A DNA stretch of 64,000 nucleotides from Solwaraspora sp. WMMD406 (GTDB taxonomy: Bacteria; Actinomycetota; Actinomycetes; Mycobacteriales; Micromonosporaceae). Shown here in pieces: positions 35,478 to 44,203 of this stretch (position 1 is its first letter; each line of letters starts with the position of its first letter). The DNA lies in the NCBI RefSeq assembly GCF_029626025.1, contig NZ_JARUBF010000001.1, positions 62,001 to 126,000 of the forward strand, in the 5' to 3' direction. The notes under the pieces were generated by a model. That model was not told where the DNA came from and did not search any database. It saw only the letters and a program-made list of their open reading frames with translations. The position numbers and the translations under genes are program-made.

Positions 35478-36245
35478 TCACATCCGCAGTGCCGCCCCGC
35501 CGTCGACGTACAGGTTCTGCAGGGTGATCTGCCGGGCTCGGGCCGAAGCGAGGAACACCACCGCCTCGGCGACGTCGTCAGGGGTGCCGATCCGGCCGAG
35601 CGGGATCCCGGTGCGGAACTGATCGGGTCGCCCGTCGACGGTCTCGCGCGGCCCTGTCCCGTCGGTCCAGAGTTGATGCAGCATTTGGGTGTCGGTCGAT
35701 CCGGGCGAGATCACGTTGCAGCGGATGCCGTCGCGGGCCACTTCCAGGCCGAGGCACATGGTGTAGGCGACCGCGGCGGCCTTGCTCGCCGCGTACGCCG
35801 CCATCCCGGTACGCGGCACCCCGGCCGCGTTGGAGGCGACGGTCACCACGGCTCCGTGTCGTCGTGGCCGCATCCGGGCGACCACCGCCCGGCACATGTG
35901 GAACACGCCGGTGGCGTTGACCGCGAAGGTGTCGTGCCAGTCGCGGTCGCTGATCGCCGTGGCCGCGCCGGGGACCAGCACCCCGGCCGCGTTGACGAGG
36001 ACACCGACCGGTCCCAGACCGGCCTCGATCCGCTCGATCGCGTCGTCGACCGCGTCCGGGTCGACGACGTCGACCGGGTACGGCGTCGCTCCGTACCAAC
36101 CGGTCACCGCCGCCAGTCCGGAGCGGTCCCGGTCGACTGCCGCGACGGCGGCGCCCTCGGCGGTGAGGGCCCGGCCGATAGCGGCACCGATGCCACCGGC
36201 CGCACCGGTGACCACCGCCACCACGCCTGCCAGTAGCTGTCCCAC
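35478..36245 (-). CDS. dhbA: 2,3-dihydro-2,3-dihydroxybenzoate dehydrogenase
   Basis: 255 aa short-chain dehydrogenase: nucleotide-binding VVTGAAGGIGAAIGRAL (about residues 10-26), NAAGVLVPG, catalytic Ser in VASNAAGV and YAASKAAAV with the Tyr-Lys pair (about 155-159), and ending LYVDGGAALRM. It oxidises 2,3-dihydro-DHB to 2,3-dihydroxybenzoate with NAD. The assignment as DhbA/EntA rests on the company of dhbC, dhbE and dhbB homologues. First gene of the operon; an iron box lies about 70 bp upstream. Confidence 0.9.
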   Translation of the reverse strand: MGQLLAGVVAVVTGAAGGIGAAIGRALTAEGAAVAAVDRDRSGLAAVTGWYGATPYPVDVVDPDAVDDAIERIEAGLGPVGVLVNAAGVLVPGAATAISDRDWHDTFAVNATGVFHMCRAVVARMRPRRHGAVVTVASNAAGVPRTGMAAYAASKAAAVAYTMCLGLEVARDGIRCNVISPGSTDTQMLHQLWTDGTGPRETVDGRPDQFRTGIPLGRIGTPDDVAEAVVFLASARARQITLQNLYVDGGAALRM

Positions 36246-36316
36246 GGCTCCCCTGTCAGCGATCAGGATGTCTGCGGGGCGGTTTTCGCTGGTGCGACCC
36301 CGCTCGACCGCCTTAC

Positions 36317-36335
36317 TTTGGATAGCCTAACTATT
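36317..36335 (-). promoter_or_regulatory. DtxR/IdeR-type iron box upstream of dhbA
   Basis: TTTGGATAGCCTAACTATT matches about 13 of 19 positions of the consensus TTAGGTTAGGCTAACCTAA. It abuts TTGTCAGA (rc TCTGACAA), a possible -35 element. Represses dhbACE when iron is plentiful (inference from the consensus). Confidence 0.55.
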
Positions 36336-36380
36336 GTCAGACATTTGAGCAACGCAAGCGTGCGCCGCGTCACCGGATCA

Positions 36381-39300
36381 TCAGGCGCCCGCGATCCGCT
36401 GACCGAGCACCGCCGAAACCCGGTCGACCGCCGGCACCCGTACCAGATCCGGGTGGGTCGCCGGCACGTCTACCACCTCGACCCGGCCGACGTACGGTGC
36501 CCAACCCGCCGGGTCGAGCCAGGTCTCCGCGCGTGGCGCGGCCGCGCGGAACACCAGCACCTCGCCGGGAAACCACAGATCCTCCCCGGTACGGACCAGC
36601 TCCGTGCCGTGTGCCACGCAGCGGATGCTCGCCGCCAGTACCTGCGGTGCCAACGCCGCCATCGGGCTGCCCCCGGCCCGCAACACCCGCTGGACGTCGG
36701 CGTCGTCCACGACGGACTCCACCGGCACGAGGTGCTCGACCCCGGCCATCCGCAAAATGCCGCGTAGCACCTCGGTGCGCGTCGGCTGGCCGAGATGCCG
36801 CCACTGCGCGGCCGGATAGGCGTCCAGCAACGCGACCACCCCGGTCGGCTGGCCGTCGGTCGCGGCGAGGGCCGCCACCGCCTGCGCCGCCATCCCGCCG
36901 ATCGACCACCCCGCCAGATGGAACCCGCCGTCACCCACCAGCGAGCGGATCGCCGCCAGGTAGCGCCGGGCCAGCGCCGACAACGTCGGCGGCAACGCGC
37001 GATCCGGCTCGGTGAAGGCGGTCGACTGGATCGCGTGCACCGCCAACGAGGGCGGCAGCCGACGCAGCAGCGGCGCGTAGCACCAGCCGAGCCCGCCCGC
37101 CGGCGGCAACAGAACCAACGGCCACCCGGAGCCGGTGCGCAGGGTCAGGATCTCGCCGAGATCCGACCGGCCGTGCTCCGCCCGGCCCCGGGTGACCAGC
37201 CGGGCGAGTTGTGCCGGTGTCGGGGACGCGAACACATCGACCAGCGACAGCCGGGCACCGACAGTGGACTCGATGCGGTCCATCAACCGCAGCGCCAGCA
37301 GCGAATTACCTCCGGCGACGAAGAAGTCCGTGTCGGCGGCCGTCGGAGCGTCGTTGCCTAGGACGTCGCCCATCACCTCGCCGATCATCTGCTGCCACAA
37401 ATCGGCCGGGACGGCGCCGCCGAGCCGCGTACCGGCGCGGGGCAGGCCGCGTGCGGCCAGGCCAGCCCGGTCGACCTTTCCGCTGCCGGTCAGTGGCAGG
37501 TCGTCGACCCGCTGGTACGCCGTCGGCCGCATCGCCTCCGGTAGGCGCCGCGCCGCCGCCGCCCGCAACCGGTCCGCCGCGACGTTGCCGGTGAAGTACG
37601 CGACCAGTCGGGTATCATCGCCGGAACCGGTGACCCCGACCACGGCCACCTGACCGGCCTGCCCGACCGTGCCGAGGACCGCCTCCACCTCGCCCGGTTC
37701 CACCCGCTGGCCACGGATCTTCAGCTGGTCGTCGACCCGGCCCAGATAGCGCAGCGCCCCGTCGTCACGCCAGCTGGCCAGGTCACCGGTGCGGTACATC
37801 CGCTCGCCGGGCACGAACGGATCGGGGACGAAGCGTTCCGCTGTGAGGTCGTCGCGACCGGCGTAACCGACCGCCAGTTGAACCCCGGCCAGGTACAGCT
37901 CGCCGGTAGCACCGGGCGGCACCGGCCGGTGGTCCTGGTCGAGGACGTAGGCGCGGGTATTCCAGATCGGCCGACCGATCGGCACCGCCTCGCCGTCCTG
38001 GTCCGGATCCCACTGCCAGCAGGTCACGTCGACGGCGGCCTCGGTGGGCCCGTACAGGTTGGTGGGGGCGACACCGAGGCGGCGCGCCGCGACGGCGGCC
38101 AGGTCAGCGGTCAACGCCTCGCCGGAACAGACCAGTCGGGACAGTCGGCCCGCCTCGCCGACCGCCGCGCTCGCCGCGTCGGCGCAGAAAGCGCGCAGCA
38201 TCGACGGCACGAAGTGCACCGTCGAGATCCGCTCGGTTACTATCAGTTCGGCCAGCTGACGGGGATCGCGGTGGCCGCCGGGCTCGGCCACCACCACGCA
38301 CCCGCCCACCCGCAGCGGCCAGAAGAGCTCCCAAATCGACACGTCGAACGAGATCGGGGTCTTGTGCAGCACCCGCTCCCCGGTACACAGCCGGAAGTGG
38401 TCCTGCATCCAGGCCAGCCGGTTGTCGATCGCCCGGTGGGTGATCCGGACACCCTTGGGCCGTCCGGTCGAACCGGAGGTGAACAGCACGTACGCGACAT
38501 CGTCGGGGCCGACGCGGTAGCGGCGGTCCACGCGCAGCCGCCGCAACTGGGCCGGTGACGCGGCGGCCGCCGCCCGGCCCACCGGTGCGTCCGGATCGAG
38601 CGAGAGCACCCGTGGCCCGGGACGCCCGGTGGCCGGTTCGCCGTCGGCCGGCTCGCCGTCGGCCAGCTCGCCGGTGGGCAGCCCCGCGCGGCTGTCGGTG
38701 AGCAGCCACCGGCCTCGCGCGTCGGCGAGCATGCCGGCGATCCGCCGGACGGGCAGCTCCGGATCGACCGGCAGGTACGTCGCACCGAGCCGCGCCAGCG
38801 CGTACAGGGCGACGAACAGCTCGACACCGCGCAGCAGACCGACACCGACGACGTCGCGCCCGGCGACCCCCAGCTGGGCGAGCGACCAGGCGAGCCGGGT
38901 GGCCCGCTCGTCGAGTTCGGCGTAGGTCAGCTCTTGGTCGGCGTACCGCAGCGCCACCGCGTCCGGGGTCCGCCGTACCTGCGCGTCGAAGGCCGCCGGC
39001 AGGGTCGTGCTGGCCCGGTCCACCACCGGGCCCTGGCAGTCGACCAGCACCCGACGCCGGTCGGCGGCGGTCAGCAGCGGCAGGTCGGCGACTTGATCCG
39101 TTCGATCGGCGTCGGCGACCGTGGCCAACCAGGCGACCATCCGCTCGGCGTGCCAGGCAACCTCGCGGTGGCGGTACAGCCGGGGATTGGCGTCGAGCTC
39201 GAAGTGGACGGGCCGGCCCTTGCCGGGAACGCCGCGCAGGCACCAGGTCATGTCGTCGACCGGGCCGGCGGTCACGTTACGCACCACACCGGTGGCACCG

Positions 39301-40415
39301 GCCGCGAACCGCAGACGCACGTCGAACGGCAAAATGTTGACCTGCGGGCCGAACAGCTGGCCACCCCCGGCGCGGCGGAGCCGGCGGGCGAGTTCCTCCT
39401 GTCGGGTGTACGCGTGTTCACGTACCAGCGCCGATTCGCTCCGGACCTCGGCGACCAGCTCACCGACGGTGGCCGGGCCAGGGTGCAGGGTCATCGGCAC
39501 GACGTTCACGGCGGTGCAGACGGTACGGGCGGCGGCCGACACCCGCCGGCCGGCGGTCACCCGGTTCATCAGTGGTACGCCGACGCGAACCTCGTCCAGG
39601 TCGGTCATCCGGCCCAGGTAGCCGGCGAAGGCGGCGGTCACCACGTCGGTCCACGGTCCGTCGTGGCGCCGTCCGGCAACCGCGAGCGAGCGCTGGACGT
39701 CGTCGGCCAGCTCGACGGCCACCCGCAGCGCCGCCGACGCCGGGTCGGCCGAGCGTCCGGCCAGAGTGGACGTTGTGGAGTGGGACAGCCGCGGGGCCCA
39801 GAACCGCTCGTCGGCGATGGTCGCCGCGACGTCGTCGCCGCGCGCCCTGTCCTCGGCGACGACATCGGCGAGGGTCGCGGTGACCGGCACTGGAGCGAGG
39901 CCGTCCCCGGCGAGCGCGCGGTCCCAGTCGGCGACCCGGCGGGCGAACTGGGCGAACCCGAAGCCGTCCAGCAGCACGTGGTGTGCGCAGTGGTACCACA
40001 GGGCCCGGTCGGGGCCGGTCCGGAAGAGCACCGTACGGACCAGTTCACCGCCGTCGAGGTCGAGCGGGCAGGCGACATCGGCCCGGATCCGCCGGTCGGC
40101 TTCGGCCGCCGGATCCGGGTCGGCGCGCAGGTCGACCACCCGCAGCCGGGCCGGCGGCTCGGAGCACACCCGTTGCTGTGGTCCGTCTGAGCGCAGCCGC
40201 AACACCACCCGGAGCTGGTCGAAATCGAGGTACGCCCGGCGCAGCGCCTCGGCCAGCCGGGCGGGGTCGAGCGGGCCGTCGATGTGCACGGCCTCGGCGG
40301 TGGAGTACGCGGCGCTGCCGGGGTCGAGCTGGTGAGCGAAGTAGAGGCCCCGGGCCGCGGAGGTGAGCGGCAGCCAGTCGTCGTGGCCGCTGTCGCCCTC
40401 AACTACCGCCGGCAC
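36381..40415 (-). CDS. EntF-like NRPS, C-A-T-TE, predicted to activate serine
   Basis: 1344 aa. Condensation domain (about residues 12-430) with HHVLLDG at 145-151. Adenylation domain (about 450-960) with LFTSGSTGRPKG and FDVSIWELF; the pocket residues read D-V-W-H-V-S-L-V-D, the serine code. Carrier domain FFVAGGNSLLAL with phosphopantetheine Ser1038. Thioesterase with GWSIGG, Ser1171, and a C-terminal His in ATHPDL. This is the architecture of EntF. It condenses aryl-carrier-bound dihydroxybenzoate with serine and probably oligomerises and cyclises the ester, giving an enterobactin-like product. Its start overlaps the end of the isochorismatase gene by 17 nt. No MbtH-like gene is found in the window. 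An alternative product is a linear DHB-Ser oligomer. Confidence 0.92.
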   Translation of the reverse strand: MPAVVEGDSGHDDWLPLTSAARGLYFAHQLDPGSAAYSTAEAVHIDGPLDPARLAEALRRAYLDFDQLRVVLRLRSDGPQQRVCSEPPARLRVVDLRADPDPAAEADRRIRADVACPLDLDGGELVRTVLFRTGPDRALWYHCAHHVLLDGFGFAQFARRVADWDRALAGDGLAPVPVTATLADVVAEDRARGDDVAATIADERFWAPRLSHSTTSTLAGRSADPASAALRVAVELADDVQRSLAVAGRRHDGPWTDVVTAAFAGYLGRMTDLDEVRVGVPLMNRVTAGRRVSAAARTVCTAVNVVPMTLHPGPATVGELVAEVRSESALVREHAYTRQEELARRLRRAGGGQLFGPQVNILPFDVRLRFAAGATGVVRNVTAGPVDDMTWCLRGVPGKGRPVHFELDANPRLYRHREVAWHAERMVAWLATVADADRTDQVADLPLLTAADRRRVLVDCQGPVVDRASTTLPAAFDAQVRRTPDAVALRYADQELTYAELDERATRLAWSLAQLGVAGRDVVGVGLLRGVELFVALYALARLGATYLPVDPELPVRRIAGMLADARGRWLLTDSRAGLPTGELADGEPADGEPATGRPGPRVLSLDPDAPVGRAAAAASPAQLRRLRVDRRYRVGPDDVAYVLFTSGSTGRPKGVRITHRAIDNRLAWMQDHFRLCTGERVLHKTPISFDVSIWELFWPLRVGGCVVVAEPGGHRDPRQLAELIVTERISTVHFVPSMLRAFCADAASAAVGEAGRLSRLVCSGEALTADLAAVAARRLGVAPTNLYGPTEAAVDVTCWQWDPDQDGEAVPIGRPIWNTRAYVLDQDHRPVPPGATGELYLAGVQLAVGYAGRDDLTAERFVPDPFVPGERMYRTGDLASWRDDGALRYLGRVDDQLKIRGQRVEPGEVEAVLGTVGQAGQVAVVGVTGSGDDTRLVAYFTGNVAADRLRAAAARRLPEAMRPTAYQRVDDLPLTGSGKVDRAGLAARGLPRAGTRLGGAVPADLWQQMIGEVMGDVLGNDAPTAADTDFFVAGGNSLLALRLMDRIESTVGARLSLVDVFASPTPAQLARLVTRGRAEHGRSDLGEILTLRTGSGWPLVLLPPAGGLGWCYAPLLRRLPPSLAVHAIQSTAFTEPDRALPPTLSALARRYLAAIRSLVGDGGFHLAGWSIGGMAAQAVAALAATDGQPTGVVALLDAYPAAQWRHLGQPTRTEVLRGILRMAGVEHLVPVESVVDDADVQRVLRAGGSPMAALAPQVLAASIRCVAHGTELVRTGEDLWFPGEVLVFRAAAPRAETWLDPAGWAPYVGRVEVVDVPATHPDLVRVPAVDRVSAVLGQRIAGA

Positions 40416-41370
40416 CGGAACCGCCCCGGAAGGAGTTCGCGTCGGCAGGCGAGGTAGCGTCGGCAGGCGAGGTAGCGTCGGTCACCGCCGGTGACTCGCT
40501 GATCTGGTCGCGCAGGAAGCTGACCGTTCCGTTGGCCGCGAACTCACCGAAGTCGACGTCGATCCCCCGGTCGCCGAGTGCGGTGATCAGGTACATCGCC
40601 CGGACTGAATCCAGGCCCAGTTCGAATAGATCCTGCTGCGGGTCGGCGAGCGCCCGACGGAGCCCGTCCGGTTCGGTCAGCAAAGGGTCGAGCAGTTCCG
40701 CCAGCACCGGCTTCCACTCGCCGCCCGCCGGCACCGGGTCGAGCGCGGCGCGCACGCTCGCCGTGTCGGTCACCACGGCACAGCTGTGCGCGGCGTGGGT
40801 CAACGCCGCCAGGTGTCCCTCCCGGTCGAAGGCGGCGACGCCGTCGGCCACGACGAACGGCGCGATGTCGCGGCAGAAGGCGTCGGTCGCGGTGGCGAGG
40901 ACTCCGATGTGGGCGTACACGCCGGTGACGACCAGCTGGTCGCGGCCGCGCTCCCGCAGCCACTCGGCCAGCGTCGTACGGACGAAGGCGCTGTACCGGT
41001 GCTTGGTCAGCGTGGTGGCACCGGCCGGTGGGGCGAGGGGCGCGACGATGTCGATGTCCTCGGGCTCCGCCTTCGGTCCCGGCCCCCACAGGTCGGTCTG
41101 CAGCCCGCGCCGGGCCGGATCCTGGTCGCCGGGTGCGGCCGTGTAGACCACCGGGACGCCGGCCCTGCCGGCGGCGTCGAGCAACGTCGTGATCGACGTG
41201 ACGACGGCGCCGAACGCCCGGCTGCCCTCGGGATAGATCCTGGTGAAATATCCCTGCATGTCGTGCACCAGCAACGCGCAGCGGTCCGGCGACAGGGTCC
41301 AGTCGGCGCGGCTGGCGGGCAGCTCGGCAAGTGTCGGCGGCTGGTAGTCGGCCAGCTTGGGCAGGCTCAT
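40399..41370 (-). CDS. dhbB: Isochorismatase with aryl carrier domain
   Basis: 323 aa from the ATG at 41370 (MSLPKLADYQPP, the typical family start); a 6-codon longer reading is unlikely. Isochorismatase domain (residues about 1-210): catalytic Asp in CALLVHDMQGYF, Lys in TLTKHRYSAF, and VVTGVYAHIGVLATATDAF. C-terminal aryl carrier domain (about 225-295) with DLFELGLDSVRAMYL, Ser as phosphopantetheine site. It hydrolyses isochorismate to 2,3-dihydro-DHB and carries activated DHB to the NRPS. The tail contains a duplicated TSPADA motif (18-bp DNA repeat near 40439-40474). A promoter with a -10 box 6 nt before the ATG suggests a leaderless transcript. Confidence 0.93.
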   Translation of the reverse strand: MSLPKLADYQPPTLAELPASRADWTLSPDRCALLVHDMQGYFTRIYPEGSRAFGAVVTSITTLLDAAGRAGVPVVYTAAPGDQDPARRGLQTDLWGPGPKAEPEDIDIVAPLAPPAGATTLTKHRYSAFVRTTLAEWLRERGRDQLVVTGVYAHIGVLATATDAFCRDIAPFVVADGVAAFDREGHLAALTHAAHSCAVVTDTASVRAALDPVPAGGEWKPVLAELLDPLLTEPDGLRRALADPQQDLFELGLDSVRAMYLITALGDRGIDVDFGEFAANGTVSFLRDQISESPAVTDATSPADATSPADANSFRGGSGAGGS

Positions 41371-41400
41371 GACAGTATAGTAAGGCATGCCTTAGCTTTG
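41371..41400 (-). promoter_or_regulatory. Promoter and palindromic iron-box-like site for dhbB
   Basis: On the minus strand CAGACA, 16 bases, TACTAT, 6 bases, ATG gives -35 and -10 boxes and predicts transcription starting at the start codon. TAAGGCATGCCTTA (41381-41394) is a perfect 14-bp palindrome in the spacer, matching the iron-box consensus at about 11 of 19 positions. It includes the stop codon of the esterase gene. Confidence 0.45.
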
Positions 41401-42654
41401 TCTGATGTTTCCCAGCACGGCGATCAGTCCGTCCCCCAGACCGCCCCGCCAACAGGCGACGTCGTGCCCCCCGTCGAACTCGGCGTACGTCACCGGGTAG
41501 CCGCGTCCGAGCAGCACGTCACGCAGCCGCCGGGTCGGCTCGACGAGATCCCACTCACGCGCCCCCACCTCCAGGTACCACCGCAGCGGCAGCCGCTCAA
41601 TCGCCGCGTACCGCCCGGTGAGCCACTCCCGCACGTCGCCGCCGGGAAACCAGTAGGAGCCGGACTGCGACAGCACGGCCCCGAACCGGTCCGGGGCGCA
41701 CAGCGCCGTGTACGCGGCGGCCAGCCCGCCCAGGCTCTGACCCGCCACCACCGTGGCCGCCGGGTCCGACGTGACCGGCCACCTGGCCGCCGCCCAGGCG
41801 AGCAGGTCGCCGGCGAGGAACCCAGCGAACGCCGGGTTGCAGGTCAAATCCCTGCTCCGAGCCGGGACAGCCGCGCAATCGACCATCAGCACCACGATCG
41901 GCGGGATCCGGCCGGCGGCGATCAAGTTGTCCACCGTCGCCCCGAGCAGACCCTGTCCGCCCCACACGTCGCCGTCGAGCAGGACGACCACCGGCAGGTC
42001 ACGGTGTCCGGCTCCCGGCGGCAGATAGCTCCACACCGTACGGTCACCCACCTGGTGTCGGCCGACCCGCCCCCGGGCGACTCCCGGGCGGGCGGCGAAC
42101 CATCGCTGCGGCGGCGCGCCGGCCAGGGCGACCACGGACAGCGCCGGGCCGTCGGCCCGGTGTCTCAGCGACGCCCGGTTGAGAGGGTCCGGCAGCGCCG
42201 ACGACCGCAACCGTCGCCAGCGCGCCTTGTCCGCCGACTGGTCGGGATGGATGGGCACCAGTGGTGCGGGCAACGGTCCGATGCCGTAACTAGCCCGCCA
42301 GGTCGGCGGCATCCGGTAGCTCAGATGCCAGACGTCGGTGCCCGGCAACCGCCGCATCATGCTCTGGTCCAGGCTGCGGAAATCGGTCAACCGGTTCACA
42401 TGCAGGATGACCGCCGCCGCGTCCGGATCCCGCCACAGGAAGGTCACGATGACGGCGTCCCCATCGGGTTCCAGCAGCGGGGTGCCACGAGCGGCCACCT
42501 CGGACCAGAAGTCGGACACCGCCCGGTTGTCGGGCAAAGCGGCGGACAGCCGGGCCAGCCGAGGGCTCCGGCAGACCGGTAGCGGATAGGGACGCGGCGT
42601 GTGTGGCGGCACACCTGTCGTCACCGGCGGCCGAAGGAGGTCCGTCAGACCCAT
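41392..42654 (-). CDS. fes: Enterochelin esterase-like ferric-siderophore hydrolase
   Basis: 420 aa. N-terminal Fes-type domain (about residues 40-135, VIVTFLWRDPDAAAVILHVN) and a C-terminal alpha/beta-hydrolase esterase domain with VVVLLDGDVWGG, nucleophile Ser307 in VVAGQSLGGLAAAY, and GGHDVACWRGGLGDGL with His397, as in Fes/IroD. It opens the trilactone of ferric enterobactin-type siderophores in the cytoplasm (no signal peptide) to release iron. It overlaps the M20 amidohydrolase gene by 10 nt, so the two are co-translated. Its presence beside an EntF-like synthetase strongly supports an ester-linked catecholate product. Confidence 0.9.
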   Translation of the reverse strand: MGLTDLLRPPVTTGVPPHTPRPYPLPVCRSPRLARLSAALPDNRAVSDFWSEVAARGTPLLEPDGDAVIVTFLWRDPDAAAVILHVNRLTDFRSLDQSMMRRLPGTDVWHLSYRMPPTWRASYGIGPLPAPLVPIHPDQSADKARWRRLRSSALPDPLNRASLRHRADGPALSVVALAGAPPQRWFAARPGVARGRVGRHQVGDRTVWSYLPPGAGHRDLPVVVLLDGDVWGGQGLLGATVDNLIAAGRIPPIVVLMVDCAAVPARSRDLTCNPAFAGFLAGDLLAWAAARWPVTSDPAATVVAGQSLGGLAAAYTALCAPDRFGAVLSQSGSYWFPGGDVREWLTGRYAAIERLPLRWYLEVGAREWDLVEPTRRLRDVLLGRGYPVTYAEFDGGHDVACWRGGLGDGLIAVLGNIRQS

Positions 42655-44126
42655 ACCTCCTCCACCGGGTTGTCGATTTCGTACGCCGGTCCCGGCTGGC
42701 CGTCGACAAGCTCACCGTCGACAAGCTCACCGTCGACAAGCTCGGCCGGCGGCGGGTACCAGCGGCGGCGGGTGACAGCGCGTAGCGTTTCGACGTATCG
42801 GGAACGGGTGTACCGGGGGCGGTACGCGGCCACCGCCTGGTGAGCGGCGTCGGCGGTTCCGCCCAGCAGGTCGACGACCGTCCAGGCCAGCGCGATCGCC
42901 GGCTGCACGTACGCCTGGATCGGGTCGACGATCCGAAACGACGCCGAGTGGTTGACCCCGGCGCAGCCGCCGTGCGTGGCGTGCAGCACCGGCAGCAGTG
43001 TGCTGAGGTCGCCGGCGTCGGTGGAGGCGGCGGAGAACTCGGTTTCCGACCAGGCGGCCGTGCCGGCCAGGCGAACCGCGTTGGCCCGGAAAATGTCGCC
43101 AAGGGCACGGTCCACCGACAGCGGGTGGTATCCCGGTGCGGTGGTGAACTCGACACCGGCCCCGACGGCGAAGGCACCGGCCCGCAGCGCGCGGTCGATC
43201 CGTCTTTGGGCGTCCATGATGGATGCTTCGGTTCGGCCTCGGATCACGACGTCGACCTCGGCCCGGTCGGCGACCACGTTGAGCGTCCCGTGGTGGGTCC
43301 GCAACACAGGATGCACCCGGACGCCGTCGGCGAACGACTCCCGCTGGGTGTCGATGGCATGCAAGGCGATCCGGGCCGCGCCCAGCGCGTCGACGCCGTC
43401 CCCGGCCGCCGTGGAAGCATGTGCCGCCCGACCCCGAAACGTCGCCCGGCGGGTGGCGAAGCCGGTGTACTGCCAGGTCATGCCAAGAGCCCTCGCCGGA
43501 ACAGCCCCGTCGCGGGGCTCCCCCGTGCCCACGGCGTGCGCCATCATCGCCAGGTCCACTCCGTCGAAGCAGCCGAGCCGGATCAGTTCCTGCTTGCCGC
43601 CGGGGAACTCCACCTCCGGGGCGCCCGATCGGTCGATGTCGCTGTACTCCTCGGCCGGTACGGCGAAGAAGAGCACGTCGCCGGCGAGCTCGCCGGCGGC
43701 CCACTCGGTCAGCGCCCGGGCGACCCCGACCAAGTGCGCCACCTGGGCATGGTGGCCGCACGAGTGGGCCGCCCCGGTGACCGGGTCGGCCGCCGGATGT
43801 CCGGGCGTGGGGATCGCGTCGAGTTCGGCCAGCACGCAGACCGTCGGTCCGTGGCCGCGCCCGCGCAGCCGGGCCCGTACGCCGGTGCGGGCCAGGCCCT
43901 CCTCGACGGTGAGGCCCAGCCGACGCAGCTCACCTGCCACGACGTCGGCGGTGCGGAACTCGTGGTATGCCAACTCGGGGTGGGCGAAGATGTCCTCACC
44001 CAGGGCGGTCAGCCGCCCGGCGTCCCGGTCGATCGCCGCTGCGATCGCTGCCTTGAGCGCGTCCCGCCCGGCCTCCGCCGATGCCCCGTCGCGCTCGCCA
44101 CCTGACCTCGGCCGCTGCTTCGACAT
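42645..44126 (-). CDS. M20 family amidohydrolase
   Basis: 493 aa from the ATG at 44126 with GGAGG at 5-nt spacing; a much longer open frame upstream is only antisense or shifted sequence of the neighbour. M20 metallopeptidase fold: DIFAHPELAYHEF (about residues 45-57), zinc ligands in AHSCGHHAQVAHLVG (123-126) and the Glu pair in FAVPAEEYSD (159-160). A dimerisation insert (FRGRAAHAS) and the late His segment follow. Closest in style to AbgB/HipO-type aryl-amide hydrolases. In the siderophore locus it could split the amide bond of DHB-serine after the esterase has acted (inference). The C-terminal tail carries the triplicated VDGEL repeat. Confidence 0.85.
   Translation of the reverse strand: MSKQRPRSGGERDGASAEAGRDALKAAIAAAIDRDAGRLTALGEDIFAHPELAYHEFRTADVVAGELRRLGLTVEEGLARTGVRARLRGRGHGPTVCVLAELDAIPTPGHPAADPVTGAAHSCGHHAQVAHLVGVARALTEWAAGELAGDVLFFAVPAEEYSDIDRSGAPEVEFPGGKQELIRLGCFDGVDLAMMAHAVGTGEPRDGAVPARALGMTWQYTGFATRRATFRGRAAHASTAAGDGVDALGAARIALHAIDTQRESFADGVRVHPVLRTHHGTLNVVADRAEVDVVIRGRTEASIMDAQRRIDRALRAGAFAVGAGVEFTTAPGYHPLSVDRALGDIFRANAVRLAGTAAWSETEFSAASTDAGDLSTLLPVLHATHGGCAGVNHSASFRIVDPIQAYVQPAIALAWTVVDLLGGTADAAHQAVAAYRPRYTRSRYVETLRAVTRRRWYPPPAELVDGELVDGELVDGQPGPAYEIDNPVEEVWV
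42701..42745 (-). repeat. 15-bp tandem repeat, three units, in frame
   Basis: CGTCGACAAGCTCAC repeated (the last unit ends CGG), encoding VDGEL-VDGEL-VDG near the C-terminus of the M20 amidohydrolase. Confidence 0.85.
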
Positions 44127-44203
44127 ACGATCCTCCGACGATCGATCGGGCCGTGCCGGATCGACCGGCGCGGCGTTGGTGGTGCTCGCGTGGGGTCGCC
44201 ACC

